DNA of 64,000 nucleotides, taken from contig MSED01000001.1 in NCBI GenBank assembly GCA_002099365.1, positions 1,488,001 through 1,552,000 of the forward strand. The letters are read 5' to 3'. Origin of the DNA: Phialophora verrucosa. Its lineage: Eukaryota > Ascomycota > Eurotiomycetes > Chaetothyriales > Herpotrichiellaceae. The translations under genes and the position numbers were made by a program. Positions 46,011 to 58,168 of the stretch are shown piece by piece. Numbering within the stretch: the stretch's first letter is position 1; every line of letters begins with the position of its first letter. The notes under the pieces are model-generated. The model saw only the letters and a program-made list of their open reading frames with translations, had not been told where the DNA came from and did no database searches.

Positions 46011-46409
46011 ATGACAGGGTCGTTCATCTCCCATGCGCATCAAGAGGATCCCGTCGAGTTGTGTTCACCACAAGAGAAAAGGATGGGATGAAGAAATATG
46101 TAGGTTCCCGGTCAGTCCCAACAGACGGTTGCGAAGCTGTCGATTTGCCGGAAGCCTTTGCCATAGGAACCCACCTCGGGTTTCTACAGCTCCGCAGCCA
46201 TGGTGCGCAAGTGCAGGGCAAGCGAGGCAGGACGTACGTAGTATGTAAGTACGCGCCAGGATTATGCTTTGATAGATGGAGCGCGAGGACTCCGATGCGT
46301 GTCTTGCTGCCAGGAGCTAGTCCGATCAATTCAGAGAAAGGGCTAGAGAAATCTACCTGCATCTTGAAACTGCCCTGAAGTCCAGGTATCAACTCAATCA
46401 GCAACCACC
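46011..46409. other. Gap between two plus-strand genes
   Basis: About 400 bases without a recognisable gene, between the N2227-like stop and the acyl-CoA synthetase relic. Confidence 0.5.
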
Positions 46410-47430
46410 ATGCTAGCACTTCACGGATCCATAATATGTTCCCTTCTCTTGGCGTTCCTGACTGCAGGCTCGGTCATCCCAGCCGTGACACGAGAGGTCC
46501 ATAGGTCTCGGAAATGGGCGACACTGTGTGATGGGCGTCACATCTTTGAAAGATACGGTGGAACGGAATTCGGCAATTCTTTCGCAAACCTGAAGGGAAT
46601 GCCGTTCGTCCCAGTAGGATATCAATTGAGCCTTCACTCGTTTAAATGATTAGACACGGGCAGCAGAGACTCCGCGGCTGACACTGTACGATAGGGCTCG
46701 GTTGGGATCAAGGCTCCCGGGACAGAGTCATACCTCGAGGGTGGTGACAAAGGAGAGGTTCGTATCCGCTCATCATTCATGTTCTCAAAATACATTTCCC
46801 CTCCTTCAGGCTCAATCATGTTTAACCTTCGCCAGTGGATACATCAACGACATTGATGAGGATAGGGAATCCCTAACGGATGACGGCTTCTTCAAGACTG
46901 GGGACATGGCGGATAGGGTTGGGGACCTCTTTTTCCTGAAGGGCGTAGTTTCGTTGGCACTAAATATGCTAAAGATAAAGACCCGACCGCGCTGAAGCGT
47001 CTTCGCAGTCATCAAGTCAGGTGGTTACAAGATCCTAGCCCTTGATATTGAGCGCGAGATCTTGGAGCACCCGAAAGTTCAGGAAGCAGTTGTGGTCGGG
47101 GTCGATGATGCAGACCTGGGTCTGCGGATAGCAACGGCCGTGGTCCTCGAAGAAGTTTGTCGCTCTCATTTCCTCTCGAGCTTTCTAAACACCATCCTTC
47201 AAAATGGTTAACCATGCTTCTAGGGACAACAATCGCTCTCATTGTTGGAACTTCGAGACTTTCTGAAGGACAGACTGTCACATTATAAACGACCAACGAT
47301 TCTTCGCGTAGTGCCAGAGTTGAAGAAGACCAATACCTTCAAGGTCCCCAAATTATTGGTGAAAAAGGAATTGTTTGAGACGGCAAGTCCTGAGCTTCAG
47401 AACTGGAAACGGTATTCCGCCAAACTGTGA
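46410..47430 (+). pseudogene. Relic of an AMP-binding acyl-CoA synthetase
   Basis: C-terminal half of an ANL-superfamily enzyme, nearest in motif content to the ACSF3/malonyl-CoA synthetase type. In order and in several frames: IFERYGGTEFGN (A5-like motif, near 46540), GDKGEVRIRSSFMFSKY (near 46745), DDGFFKTGDMADRVGDLFFLKG (near 46880), KSGGYKILALDIEREI (near 47020), VVVGVDDADLGLR, then LRDFLKDRLSHYKRPTILRVVP and KTNTFKVPKLLVKKELF to the end. Several frame changes occur, at least one of which (near 47150-47225) looks like an intron. The N-terminal ATP-loop half is missing. It is a clear pseudogene of lipid or polyketide precursor metabolism. Confidence 0.8.
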
Positions 47431-50210
47431 CAGCCAAGTGGGTGGAATGGGGTGGAATGGGGTTCAACAGGATCCGGAGAAAAGTGAGCGACTGTCAGGA
47501 ACCAGATTCCGACAGGCATATAAGCTAAGAGGTCCAATATTCAGTCATATGAATTACCATGATTCTTAGTCTTTTTGGGAGATCTCCAAAGGGCTGTGGA
47601 CTTCTTCCTGACAGCAACACCAGGGTTTGGGTTTCCCGCAGTATCATTCAAGCCACCAGACCTTTCCTAGAAATATTTTACGCTGACAGACAGAACCTCT
47701 CCTGCAACACAGTTCCCTGGACGGCAGTCGAGATCAGCATGTAACGGCTTTCGGTACTGGGCTGCAGTGGCTTAGGTCATTCTCAAGCAAGCACTTGGTT
47801 GTTGAGCACATCTATTCAACAGAATGAGGAAGAGTCTTCTCATCCAGAACGTATGTGGGAACTACACTCAGCACCACACTCCGCGGACACAAACCTCAGT
47901 AAGGTTCGTAGCAGTTAAAACATATCCAGTCCACACTAATCTTAATTAATAAAGTCCTTGCTATTCCGTTGCCCGTGGCTGTCTTGTGTATTGTGTAACC
48001 TTCAACCACGAGACCGCACCAATAAATGCTGGGGGTTCTTGGAAGCTCTAGATTGAGATTGGGGCCTCAAACTTCTACAACTACGCATAGACCTTACTAT
48101 ACTAGAAACTTGTGGAAGGAGATTCATCATATAAAGACTGACCTCAGCGACAGCCCGTGACTTCGCTCCGTGATGGATCCCGAACGTTGCTCTGTCCGTC
48201 CCCGAGAATTTGTTTCGGAACCGCGAATGAGACGACACCTAGACATCTAGTCGTACGAGTAGAGTGAGGATCCGGTCTCCGCAAGCTTGGTTGGTGGGAT
48301 TCTGCCGCCAAGCAGACCTCTTTGCGAATCCGTATCCATACCTCGGGCCGGTAGGCTGACCCACTCCTTGAACCGTGGGCCGGCGCCGGGGCCCCTGGGA
48401 GCTGTGGAGACTATGAGCTTCGACTTGAAGAAGACGTCGTCCGACAGAGATGGAAGCATCTTCATCAATGCGACATCGACTGACGCGTGGTCCCATAGAT
48501 TTGCTGTCTAGCGATGTCACAGGTCTTGTGGAAGCCGTCCCCGTCGAATATATTCTTGGCTTCAGGATCGTGAATGTGTCTGGTAAATCAGGGTCAGCCG
48601 AGACATTGCTATCATGCTCCGAATATCTCAGTGGATCCTTCGGTAGTTGTCACGTACATTGTGAACAGAAATGGGCCTCCAACAAGTATTACTTTGTCGC
48701 GATCGCCTTCAGTCAGCTGAGATTCTACTATGCGATTTTCTCTTCCCACTAAACTCTGGACTTTTGGAGTACGTTAGAAATGACCGGAATGCAATCGAGT
48801 CGGTATTCCCTGCCAATGCACAAAGAGCGGTAAGGGGGAAAGATCACTGCTCCCACACTTCCTGTGGAAGAGCCGATACTGAAAAGTGGAAGCTTTGAAC
48901 GGCAGAGACGGCTGTTTGGATGAGCAGCGCTCTTTCGGGCGCAAAGTCTACTGAGAACGTCGTATCATGTCTCCAACGCTGGGCATGGACGGTGAGCACA
49001 GCAGAAAAAGGATGAAAGATCTCTGTTACGCAACTTCTCCCAGGCTTTGGCAAGGATCAAAGCCTCCTTGGTTAGACTGTATGCAACCAGCGCCGAGTAG
49101 ACCGGGCGAACTGTTGGAGAGTAGTCCATTTGCATGTATGAGTCGGTGAGAACTGAGCAACTGTGGTTTGCGCATTGGTGTTCTGGCTTTTAACGAGGCC
49201 ACGTGCACCGGCGAAAAGCCCATACCGACGCACCGCAGCACCTTTGGGAGGGCCTGTCGAGCGGGGACGTGAAAGTGACTACGGCAGGTCTATTCAGGTG
49301 GGAAACCGGGGCAGAGGAGATGACGACGAGAGTACCAATATCGACCATAGGAGGCATCAAAAAGGGCTTCGAGACCACCACTTGGAATCCCACCTGTCCC
49401 CCAGTTCGACCGTGCTTGAACTTGGCTTGTAAGCTCGAGGTATTTGCCATTTGTCACCAACATGTGCGCGTGGACTGTATTGGGCACAAAGCAATGCTTC
49501 ACTGACAGTGATGTGTGGACCTGCGAGGGAGTCCAAGTGCTCAAATTGGCCGTGGAGGAAGCTGTCACGCACCGAGAGGGATACGATGCCATCCAGAGCT
49601 TGTATCACGAAACGAGCGACAGACAGCAATTCGTAACCTTTCATAACAAATAAGGAGACCTCTGCCTCTTTCTCGACGTGCTCGAATCGTGTCGGGATCG
49701 GGGTCGAGGTCTTCGCGCAGTTTGACTCTCAACGCGAGCACATGAGTGAGAAACTGTTGGCGAGAGGTATTACATGCCAGCGTGCTTGTCTTTCCTCAAT
49801 ATCGTATTTTGTACAATGGACAGGTCGAAACCTACAGTGTGAGAGCTCGCTGGGAAGTTCTATCTAAACGCAGCTCTAGAGAATTCCGCTCTGACCAAGC
49901 CAAGATTCTCTCTTCGTCGCTGACCTCGACCCTTGGAGATGTTCCAAATGATGCCAGCAGAGATGTGAGAAGCTGCGGCCCCCGAGCATGACGGCTGCCC
50001 GACGGCTGCCAGGCCACAATCGGAGATCATCCGCCTGGCGGTTGGCCCTTGGGGCCCCTCGGGCTCTGCTGAAAATCTGGCTCTGGACCGAGCACGGGTT
50101 GTGTGGTCATGGAGATATCACCCTGGACGTTGCAAGCTGTGGAATCAGTCAATCAGCGCTACGAGTACAAATTCATACCGATGTGAAGTCTATATAGCTG
50201 CGCGCGGTCC
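47431..50210. other. 2.8-kb stretch with no supported gene
   Basis: Many frames of 60-100 codons on both strands, none with family features. It probably continues the decayed zone. The right end holds the 3' side of the dienoyl-CoA reductase gene. Confidence 0.45.
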
Positions 50211-51528
50211 CTACAGTTTAGACTCAGGACGCTTGTACATGTCCGGATACCTAGCACCCGCAGATGAAGCACCGCTCTTGACACGCCACGAGCCGCCGTC
50301 AACGTCCAGATATGCTCCGTTCATGAAGTTACCCGTGTCTGCAAAAAGAAACACGGTCGCGTCGGCCACGTCTTTGATGAGACCAAAGCGCTGAAGGGGC
50401 ACATTTCGCATGGCCTCTTCTCGTGCCTCCGGCTGGAGGAGGCGTGACATGCCCTCAGTGTTGTCAATGGGGCCAGGTGCGATGATGTTGGAGGTGATTC
50501 CTCTGGGACCATACTCGAGGGATATGCAGTCTGACAAGGCATTGACGCCAGCCTTGGCGGCACAGACGTGCGCTTGCGACAGTCGTGCGCTACGGTAGTT
50601 GGTGGAGCTGACGAACACAATGCGCCCACCCGTGCCGTTTGGTGCTAGGCCAGAGACACAAAGTCAGCATTGCAGGTCGTCAAGAGCGTGACGGAGGTCA
50701 GCAATCCTCCAATCCGCCTCGTGAGCTCCCCGGGGAGTATGACGGCAAAGGGGTATGAAAGAAGAGGGAAAGGTTGATTAACCCTTACCGTGTTTACCGT
50801 CAGTGCGATTCGCCTCAGCCGATGCCAGCAGGTGTGGTAGCGTGGCTTTCACCGTGATGAAAGACCCGATCAGATCAATGTCGACCACCGCTTTGAAGGC
50901 GCCCACAGACAAGCTTGAAATAGGCGCGAGAAAGTTGCCAGCAGCCCCGGCTCTGCCGGCAAGGGTCAGTGGCGTTGACACGGTCCGCACAGGAGCCAAA
51001 GAAAACGAACGGACACTCTCAGAGAGACAGGAGGAGGCAGAACTAGCAATCAGAGGAGCTGATACTCACATGACAAAGTCAATGCCTCCGAGCTGGCTGA
51101 CACATGTGTCGACTGCCTGTTGGACCTGCTCCGGTTTCCTGACGTCAACTCCCCCCATGCCCAAAACCGAACTTCCTGGACGAACAGCTTGAATCTCTTC
51201 GGCCACTCGCTTCGCCTTTTCATGGTTCCTCCCTACTATGCAAGCGTTGGCCCCAAGCGATACCAGAGCTCGCACCTGGCCGGAGCAGATGGCACCCGAA
51301 CCCCCAGTGCAAAAGACGACTTTGTTATCTGCTCGGGAAAGATTGGAACGTCAGCAATTTGGCATGTTGACTTTATCATCCTCGCCTGCGTGACTTTCTC
51401 CCTGCTGCCCAACGTTGACAGACCAAATGGAATTGGAGCTCTGGCTGAGACTTCCACACAGGGCATGACTGACCAAATAAACCCGCTCTCCACGCTTGGC
51501 TGGCGACGGGTGCTCCGAAAAACTCCAT
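50211..51528 (-). CDS. Peroxisomal 2,4-dienoyl-CoA reductase (SDR)
   Basis: 303 residues, complement(join(50211..50644, 50789..50952, 51070..51328, 51474..51528)); all three introns (117-145 nt) restore frame. Short-chain dehydrogenase of the SPS19/DECR2 type: TGGSGAICSGQV nucleotide loop (about 24-35), GANACIVGRN, IDFVIAGAAGNFLAP, DIDLIGSF, then IVFVSSTNYRS and the AAKAG lysine, NIIAPGPIDNTEG, and GAYLDVDGGSW. It ends exactly in Ser-Lys-Leu, the PTS1 peroxisome signal. The enzyme uses NADPH to reduce 2,4-dienoyl-CoA so that unsaturated fatty acids with even-position double bonds can go through beta-oxidation. As in that subfamily, the classical YxxxK tyrosine is not in its usual place. Introns are longer than elsewhere in the window. 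Confidence 0.94.
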
Positions 51529-52837
51529 ATCGACGAGCCACCAGGCGATAGATATCCCTTGGCCACGGTTTGATGAGGTAGAACCAACGCGATATGGTGC
51601 GGGAGAATGGTAAGGGGAGCTCGTGGATTACTTTTTGCGCCGTTTGTGGCGTGTCCGCTGAGGAACGATGCAGGGTGATGGATAGAGATCTAGAGCACTG
51701 CCGCAGCCTCTCCCTTAAATCCCGCTTCCCTTGAACGATCGTAGTCGATGGCGAGATCGATCAACAATGAGATCTTTATATCGTAGGCAGATTCTCGTCA
51801 CATTCGGGGACTGTTAAAAGAGAAGACCCCGTTCATCCACAGCAGCGCCAATGCCACGTCGCCGAAATGCCGAGGTCCTTATTCATCAATTTTCCCCGGA
51901 ATTGGCAGACTGGTTCCTCTCCAGCGTCTCTTGGCCGTGCCCTATCGTATTATGCAGGACCTTACTGGCCCCAACTGACCGCGTCGCATAACGCCCGAGA
52001 CCACATGGTTGGTCCCATGCCAGAGGCGGAGGAGCGAAGCCACCCCCAACCCCAACCCAACCCCCACCTTCAGCGAGAAGGGAGAAGGCGATCCGGGAGG
52101 CTATGAAAACAGAGTCCGCAAGTACATATTACATTACCCAGCTTCAGATCGGCCATTGGCAGCTAGGACGGTGGAGAAAAGCCGACCACGGGTGCGCGTG
52201 CCCCTTCTCACATCCACTGGTGCTGACACCTTGATTGTGTTTCCTTTTCGGTAGGACAGCGGATGAAGATGTCCACCTGATTCGAACTTCCACGTTCCGG
52301 GCGGTCAGGGGGTTCGATCACCCCTTTCACATGATCGAATCCAACCAGCAGCATTGGGCGCTCAAGATCATGGGCGACCGATTTAGCATGCATGTGTCTT
52401 TCTTTCTGGCATGGTTTCTTCTCGCTGAGCCGCTCGAGGACAGGATACGAAGCTCCAAGGCAAATTTGAGGATCCCGACATGGTCCCATTCTTTGATCGA
52501 GCATCACAGCGGGGCGGCGCTCCAGAAGACAAAGAGAGACGGACACAGAAGCTGCCTCAGGATTCGCCTCGGGGACCCAAAGAGATGATGAGCCGAGACT
52601 TAACTTGACTTGAAAAGGGGGGAAAGAAGCACTAATAAGGGTTTCAGAGACGAAAGTTGATTGACCGTGTCGGTGGAAGGAACGGGCATATAACGAGTTC
52701 GCCCTTCGGGAGTCGGTCGTCGGTTTGTCTGGGAGTAAACGGTCCGTTTCCCTACGGGATGTCCGGTATTGTCGAAGCTGGACAGGCAAAAAGGACAACG
52801 CATCAGGGGAACCAAAAAACCACGGGAAAATAGAAAG

Positions 52838-52876
<39 letters not shown>

Positions 52877-53146
52877 CTCCCGGCCGCCAACGCTGGGGCG
52901 GTAGCGTCGCCGTAGCTGAGACAAAGCAGGATCCTCCCGTAAATTTTGATTGTAAGTGACCGTCTCTAACTGTAGTTAATTCTTTTGAGGGCCCATCCTC
53001 TACAACTTGGCCGACCTCTGGCGCCATTCGCGTCTATGTATGTCGAATCAGCCGATGGACCATGAAAACCCTTCGCCAATGTCTTGCAAGGTACACATGA
53101 CTCTGCTCTGCGCCGTGGTTGGGCAAAATCTTGGAAGGAGACCCGC
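51529..53146. other. Intergenic with a GA microsatellite
   Basis: 1.6 kb between two minus-strand genes. Large frames here (for example 52208-52924) run through the GA repeat and give Ser-Leu runs; they are artefacts. It holds the promoter of the dienoyl-CoA reductase. Confidence 0.55.
52841..52874. repeat. (GA)n microsatellite
   Basis: Seventeen perfect GA dinucleotides in a row. On the minus strand this is a CT tract about 1.5 kb beyond the reductase start, in non-coding sequence. Confidence 0.95.
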
Positions 53147-54370
53147 CTACCTCGATCGGCCAAAGTTGGCGGCTGGCGTAGGCTTGTTGTCCAGGATCTC
53201 CTCGATCTCTTCCATGACCTTGTCGTCCAGCTTCTCGAGGATTTTGAGCGCCTTGCAGTTGTCCACGATCTGTTCGACCTTGGTGGCGCCCAAAATGACG
53301 GTGCTCACGTTGGGATTCTTCGCCGCCCAAGCCAGTGCCAGCTGGGTGGTGTTGCCACCCAACCGCTCGGCAATCTTCGTCAACTTCTTGACCTTTTCAA
53401 TCTTGGCCTTGCCTTCGGGCTTCTGGAGCTGCTCGACCGTGCTGCCGAAGAAGTCCTTGTGGTTTGCGAAACGAGAGCCCTCAGGGATACCGTCATTGTA
53501 TTTGCCGGTCAAGAGACCAGAGGCGAGCGGGGACCAGATTGTCGTGCCGTACTTGTATTCTTGATATAGAGGTGCGTACTCGACCTCGAAGCGTTGACGA
53601 TGGAAGGCGTTGTACTGAGGCTGCTCCGCGATCGGGGCAATGAGATTGTACTTCTCGGCAATCAGGGTCGCCTCAGTGATCTGGGCTGCGGACCACTCAG
53701 AAGTACCCCAGTAATAAGCCAGGTTGAGGTTTCGGATGACCTGGGTGAAGCCCTCAACAATCTCCTTCATCGGGGTGGCGTAGTCTGGTCGGTGAGCCAG
53801 GACAATGTCGACATATGGTTGTTGAAGACGCTCAAGGGAGCTCTTGAGGCCTTCTACGACGTGTTTGCGAGAGAGACCACGCGTGTTGGGCTCCTTGCGA
53901 CCGGTACCGAAGAAAATCTTGGTTGACAGGACATATTCGTCCCGGGGCCAGTCGAGCTCCTTGAGAGCATTGCCCATCTCAATCTCGGATTGACCGTTGG
54001 CATACGTCTCCGCTGTGTCGAAGAAGTTGATGCCGTGATCCCACGCTGTCTGCAGACACCTGTAACGCGCTGTTAGCAAGATCTCGACGAGGCCAGGATG
54101 GGGTCCGCGCCGTACTCCTTGACAATGTTGCCTTTCTGGGTTCCACCGTAGGTAAGCCAACCACCTGTCAAAAAACCTATCAGTCGCATTTCACCTTGCG
54201 CATTTGGCATCAGGCCTACCGAGAGAGAATACTGAGACCTTCAGCCCAGTAGGACCGAGGTGACGGAACACCTGATGACAGTGTCAGCGGTCGAGCCAGC
54301 GCGCAGCAGGGCCAGGCCCATCGCGATAACATACCATGTCCTTGGGGTCGAAAGAGGATCGGACAGCCAT
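53147..54370 (-). CDS. Aldo-keto reductase, potassium-channel beta-subunit type
   Basis: 349 residues, complement(join(53147..54059, 54116..54164, 54220..54271, 54335..54370)); the three introns (55-63 nt) keep frame and join DM to VFRHLGPTGLKVS, then SLG to GWLTYGG, then VKE to CLQTAWDHG. The AKR catalytic tetrad is present: Asp60 and Tyr65 (FFDTAETYANG), Lys93 (LSTKIFFG) and His135 (IVLAHRPDY). Further family blocks are GTSEWSAAQI, WSPLASGLLTGKYNDG and STVILGATKVEQI. The last is the NADP-binding end typical of the KCNAB/AKR6 group. In fungi these are soluble NADP-dependent reductases of aldehydes, without a channel partner. No signal peptide, so cytosolic. Confidence 0.95.
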
Positions 54371-55102
54371 GTCTGCGAATGATCTCGGTCGAATATGAGG
54401 TTGATAGAGGATTGCGCTTTTAGGGACACGGGATATGAGTTTTCCTGGAGTTGCTCTAGACAACGACTGCATGAAATGGAAGTGAGGTAGAAGTGAAAAA
54501 TCGAAAATTTGGTGTTTGGCGGGGTTACGCTTCAAATGACGTTTAGATTGGCTCAGGCATGGCGACTTTACACAAACTCTGCCCTTTCTCAACAACCCCT
54601 CGACGACGGATATGAGCTATCACCGACTCCACCATGGGGACTGTATTTGTTGGAGAGCATTTCCCGCATACAGCAGGCCCAAAGTCCGGAGATTGGCCGC
54701 CAACGGCGGTTAATTACTAATTGGATGGGAGTCGTCTCTCTTGATTTGTCCCGGCTGGTGGGCGATGTCAAGCACCGAATCATGATGTCGAGATGACGCG
54801 ATTCGTTCTCACTGCCGGAAACGACATCGCCACCACTGCAAGGGGCACGGTCGGCGGTGTAAGCGTTGCGACCGATGATTGAAACGCCCGCTCTTGTGCC
54901 GGGACCAACGCCGTCGACCGCTGTCTGGACGCGAATTTATCTTGGGGGAATATTTGTAACCAACGCCAGGAGATAGGAGATAGTGTTCACGTGTTGTTCC
55001 CCTTCACCATCGATCCCGCGGAACCATATCCAACATGGAGATGTCCCCGCCGCGGGTGCTTGTATGACCATGTGTGCGACGATTACGCCGTGAACAGCGC
55101 GA
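54371..55102. other. Intergenic between two minus-strand genes
   Basis: 732 bases holding the reductase promoter and the cupin 3' end. No gene recognised. Confidence 0.6.
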
Positions 55103-55734
55103 CTATGATCGGAACTCTTCTTTCAAGACTCCCTTCCCTTGAACCTCCAACTCCTTGCTCTCCAGCTGGATCGCCACAAGTCTCGCCGGTTGCGAGTCGC
55201 TCGTATTCTTCCACTTGTGCATGGTTCCTCTCTGCACAAAAAGGTCCCCTCTCTTCAAAACCCTCTTCTCTCCAGAGTCCAGCTCTAGCTCGATCTCACC
55301 TTCGAGAATGACCCCATAGTCGATTGAGATCTGTTCCGAGCTTAGTGACGTATTAGTCTACTTGACGACGACAGACTTACCGTGCGATGCATTGGCGATT
55401 CCGCACCAGGTGCCATGTCGACGACGCGGAAAACCGAGCCCCCTTTGATGACGATTCCCGGATGCTGCTGGTGGTATTTATTATAGGTCGCTAGATCGGC
55501 ATTGCCGTTGAAGTCGGGCGGCATGTCATCCGTCGCGTATCCCAAGCCGAAGCCCGAACTGGGGAAGTTGAACCATGACGGATCGGGTGATAGTGATCCT
55601 GGGCCAGATGTACTTGACGGTGTGGGATTTGCGGGATCAGATGTCTCGAATATCGCTATGCCCTCTGCATTGTGCGTCGTGATATGGCGGGCAAACTTTG
55701 GCAGGCCCTGAACGGCGGTCGTCGGTTGTGCCAT
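55103..55734 (-). CDS. Cupin-domain protein
   Basis: 193 residues, complement(join(55103..55330, 55381..55734)). The 50-nt intron (GTAAGT...GAACAG) joins SPMHRT to ISIDYGVILEG in phase 0. About 1-85 is an N-terminal region with RHITTHNAEG; about 88-170 is a small beta-barrel: VFRVVDMAPG, MHRT, DYGVILEGEIELEL, GDLFVQRGTMHKW. The last block is the second cupin motif (GTxHxW). The first motif's two histidines are partly replaced (one His in MHRT), so metal binding may be incomplete. Fungal single-cupin proteins of this size act as oxygenase-, isomerase- or sugar-related enzymes; none can be named here. Confidence 0.9.
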
Positions 55735-56359
55735 AAGTAACTGCTTCTATTTGTCGACAGAGGTGACTGACTACTGACGGACGCGGCGCTAGCAAACAAC
55801 CCTTGAACAACTTTCAGCGATGTCGTTGTCGATATCTAAACGGGCAGAGTCACTCGCAGTGTTCGAACAGCACCAAATATGCGCAGCGTTTATATCCTTC
55901 TCGGAATAATTGGCTATGGATGCAATAGTCTCCTTAACATCACTGCCGGGTTCAGCAAGGGCTGACTAAGAAAGGTGGCAGTCCATCGGCTCTGGTTGAG
56001 ATTTGAACCTTATCTCGAGGAGCTCGCAGAGGAAAGTGCGGAGGCCAGAATGGATGTGGATGGGCTCTGGAAAACCTCCCTGTTTGGCAAAGCAAAATTA
56101 TTCGTCCAAGCACATCAGCTTCCGTGAGAGAAAAGCGTGGGGCTCAGCGAAACCGGAGGGGAATCGAAATCGATGCCCCTCACTGATCCAAATGCTGGCG
56201 GAACCCCCTCGCTTACAGTAGCTACCGGAGGGCTAGGGGCAGTCCGGCTCGGCGATAAGCACACAGCCGAAGCTTATTGTGAGGATGTTGGCTGGACCAG
56301 TTATCTGGGCGAGAAACCTGAGAATCGGTGTGCCAATGATAGGCTGAGAATGTCTCCTC
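55735..56359. other. Intergenic before the cupin start
   Basis: 625 bases holding the cupin promoter and the sulfatase 3' end. No gene recognised. Confidence 0.6.
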
Positions 56360-58168
56360 TTAGCTTTCATCTACTTTAAGAATCCCAAACTGCGGCGCCG
56401 CACCGACAACTCCCACATCTTTGCAATACTGGTCCCAATGCTCTAAAAGTTCTTGTAGTTTTTCAGGATGGGTTGCTCCCAAGTCGCCAGTTTCTCCAGG
56501 GTCTTGCTGCAGGTCGTATAATTGCCATCTCCCGGGTCCAAAGGGCTTGGGTATCATGACGGCTTTCCATCTCCCCTTCCGCAGGGCTTGTCGATCGAAG
56601 AGCTCCCATCCTACAACCGAGTCTTCACCGTGGATATACTGCTTCTTTGCCGGGTCGGACAGATAGGGCAACCACGAATGCCCTCGGATTGGGACAACAG
56701 GTCGGCCCTTGTAAGTTGATCCCGGGTGCTGCGCGCCCGCCAGTGCAAGAAGGGTAGGCGCGATGTCCATGACCGTGGCAAAAGATCGATCAAGCGCACC
56801 GGCCCGCGAATCTGTCAATGGCGGGTACCTCAAGATGAATGGAACTCTGATGCCGCCCTCTGATGAGAAGGACTTGTAGAGCCTGAGTGGCGCCATACCC
56901 GCCGATGCCCACCGCGGGCCATACCAGATATAGGAGTTCTTTCGACCCATGTTCTCGTAACTATTGTCGTAATACCGGTCAATATAGTCGAAGATGTTCT
57001 CGTTCACGACGGGGTATGCCTCCAGCAGCAGACCCTCTGCGCCATTGTCCGACATGAAGATGATCAGGGTGTCGTCGTACTCTCCGCTTGATTTGAGGTA
57101 CGAGATAACACGGCCGATGTTCTTATCCATGTTCTGCACCATCGCAGCAAAGACCTCCATCGTCCTAGACGAGAACTTCTTCTCGTCCGCGGTCAACTCG
57201 CCCCATTCTTTACTTAACGGCTTGTCGAGCGGTAGTGCAAATACCTCATGGGCTTTGGTTTGTGGAGTAATGATGCCAAGTTTCTCGAGACTCCGGAGGC
57301 GCTTTTGTCGCAACACGTCCGGACCTTCATCATATAGGCCTCGGTAGTCTTGGCGATCTCCGTCTGGGGCTTGTAGCGGCCAGTGAGGTGCAGAGAATGG
57401 TAGATAAGCAAAGAACGGTTTCTGTTTCTGGTCTTCATCCCGTTCCTCAAAGTACTGCAGTAGCTTGGTGGTGAAAGATTGTGAAGAATAGAAATCCGAC
57501 CCCAAATCGGCCACAGAGACGGGCGAATCGCCTTCAGCGTAAAAGGTACCGTTCCGTTTCAGGAGACCAGGCACCTTTTCTTGGACCTGTGGCTCCCAGC
57601 CATAATGGTTCGCACCGCCCTACGATGGTCAGGAAGGAAGACTAGCATTGTGGGAAGGACAATACTGGAAGCAGGCTGAATGAGCGATCGAATCCTCTCT
57701 TCGAAGGATAACGGTCCGGCGTCATCCCCAAGTGCCATTTCCCCGACATGAGGGTGAAGTATCCGGCATCTCGCAGAAGTTCAGGTAATGCTGCCACGCG
57801 GTCGTTCAAGTATCCTTCATAGCCCGGCTGGCCCTTCTGAAACTCCTTTATTGCTTCGATCATTGTCCCCAAGCCAGCAATGTCTAAAGCACAGAATAAA
57901 ATTAGCCACCAGGCTTGGGTACCGCCGCAATCCAGGGGCAGCACTTGCGGTTGTCCGTGCCGCTCAGCAGCATTGAGCGAGTGGGAGAGCACGCGGCTGC
58001 TGCATGGAAATCCGTAAATCTGAGACCCTCGCGTGCCAGGCCGTCAATGTTAGGGGTCTTGATCTCGCCCCCAAACGCGCCAACATCCGAAAACCCCAAA
58101 TCGTCGGCCACGATGATCAGGAAATTTGGCCGCTTGCCCGCGGCCGATTTCTGAGGCGGCACCGCCAT
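56360..58168 (-). CDS. Arylsulfatase-type sulfatase with a GC-AG intron
   Basis: 565 residues, complement(join(56360..57619, 57666..57883, 57949..58168)). The N-terminus has ADDLGFSDVGAFGG (metal-binding aspartates at 22-23) and Cys60 in CSPTRSMLLSG, the CxPxR signature where Cys is converted to formylglycine. Later blocks: MSGKWHLG, LPFSAPHWPLQAP, FMSDNGAEG (second metal site), and a long C-terminal lobe. Intron 1 (57884-57948) starts GCAAGT rather than GT; the nearest GT would put the next exon out of frame, while GC-AG gives TDNHIAGLGTM in frame. Intron 2 is only 46 nt. There is no signal peptide, so this looks intracellular, unlike secreted arylsulfatases. It should release sulfate from organic sulfate esters. 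Activity needs a formylglycine-generating enzyme elsewhere in the genome. Confidence 0.95.

Noticed and set aside
47431..50210. Several 60-100 codon frames as small genes
   Set aside because: They overlap on opposite strands, lack motifs and start mostly at non-ATG codons.
52208..53027. Long minus-strand frames with Ser-Leu-Ser-Leu runs
   Set aside because: The runs come from the GA microsatellite at 52841-52874, which has no stops in some frames. No other protein feature is present.
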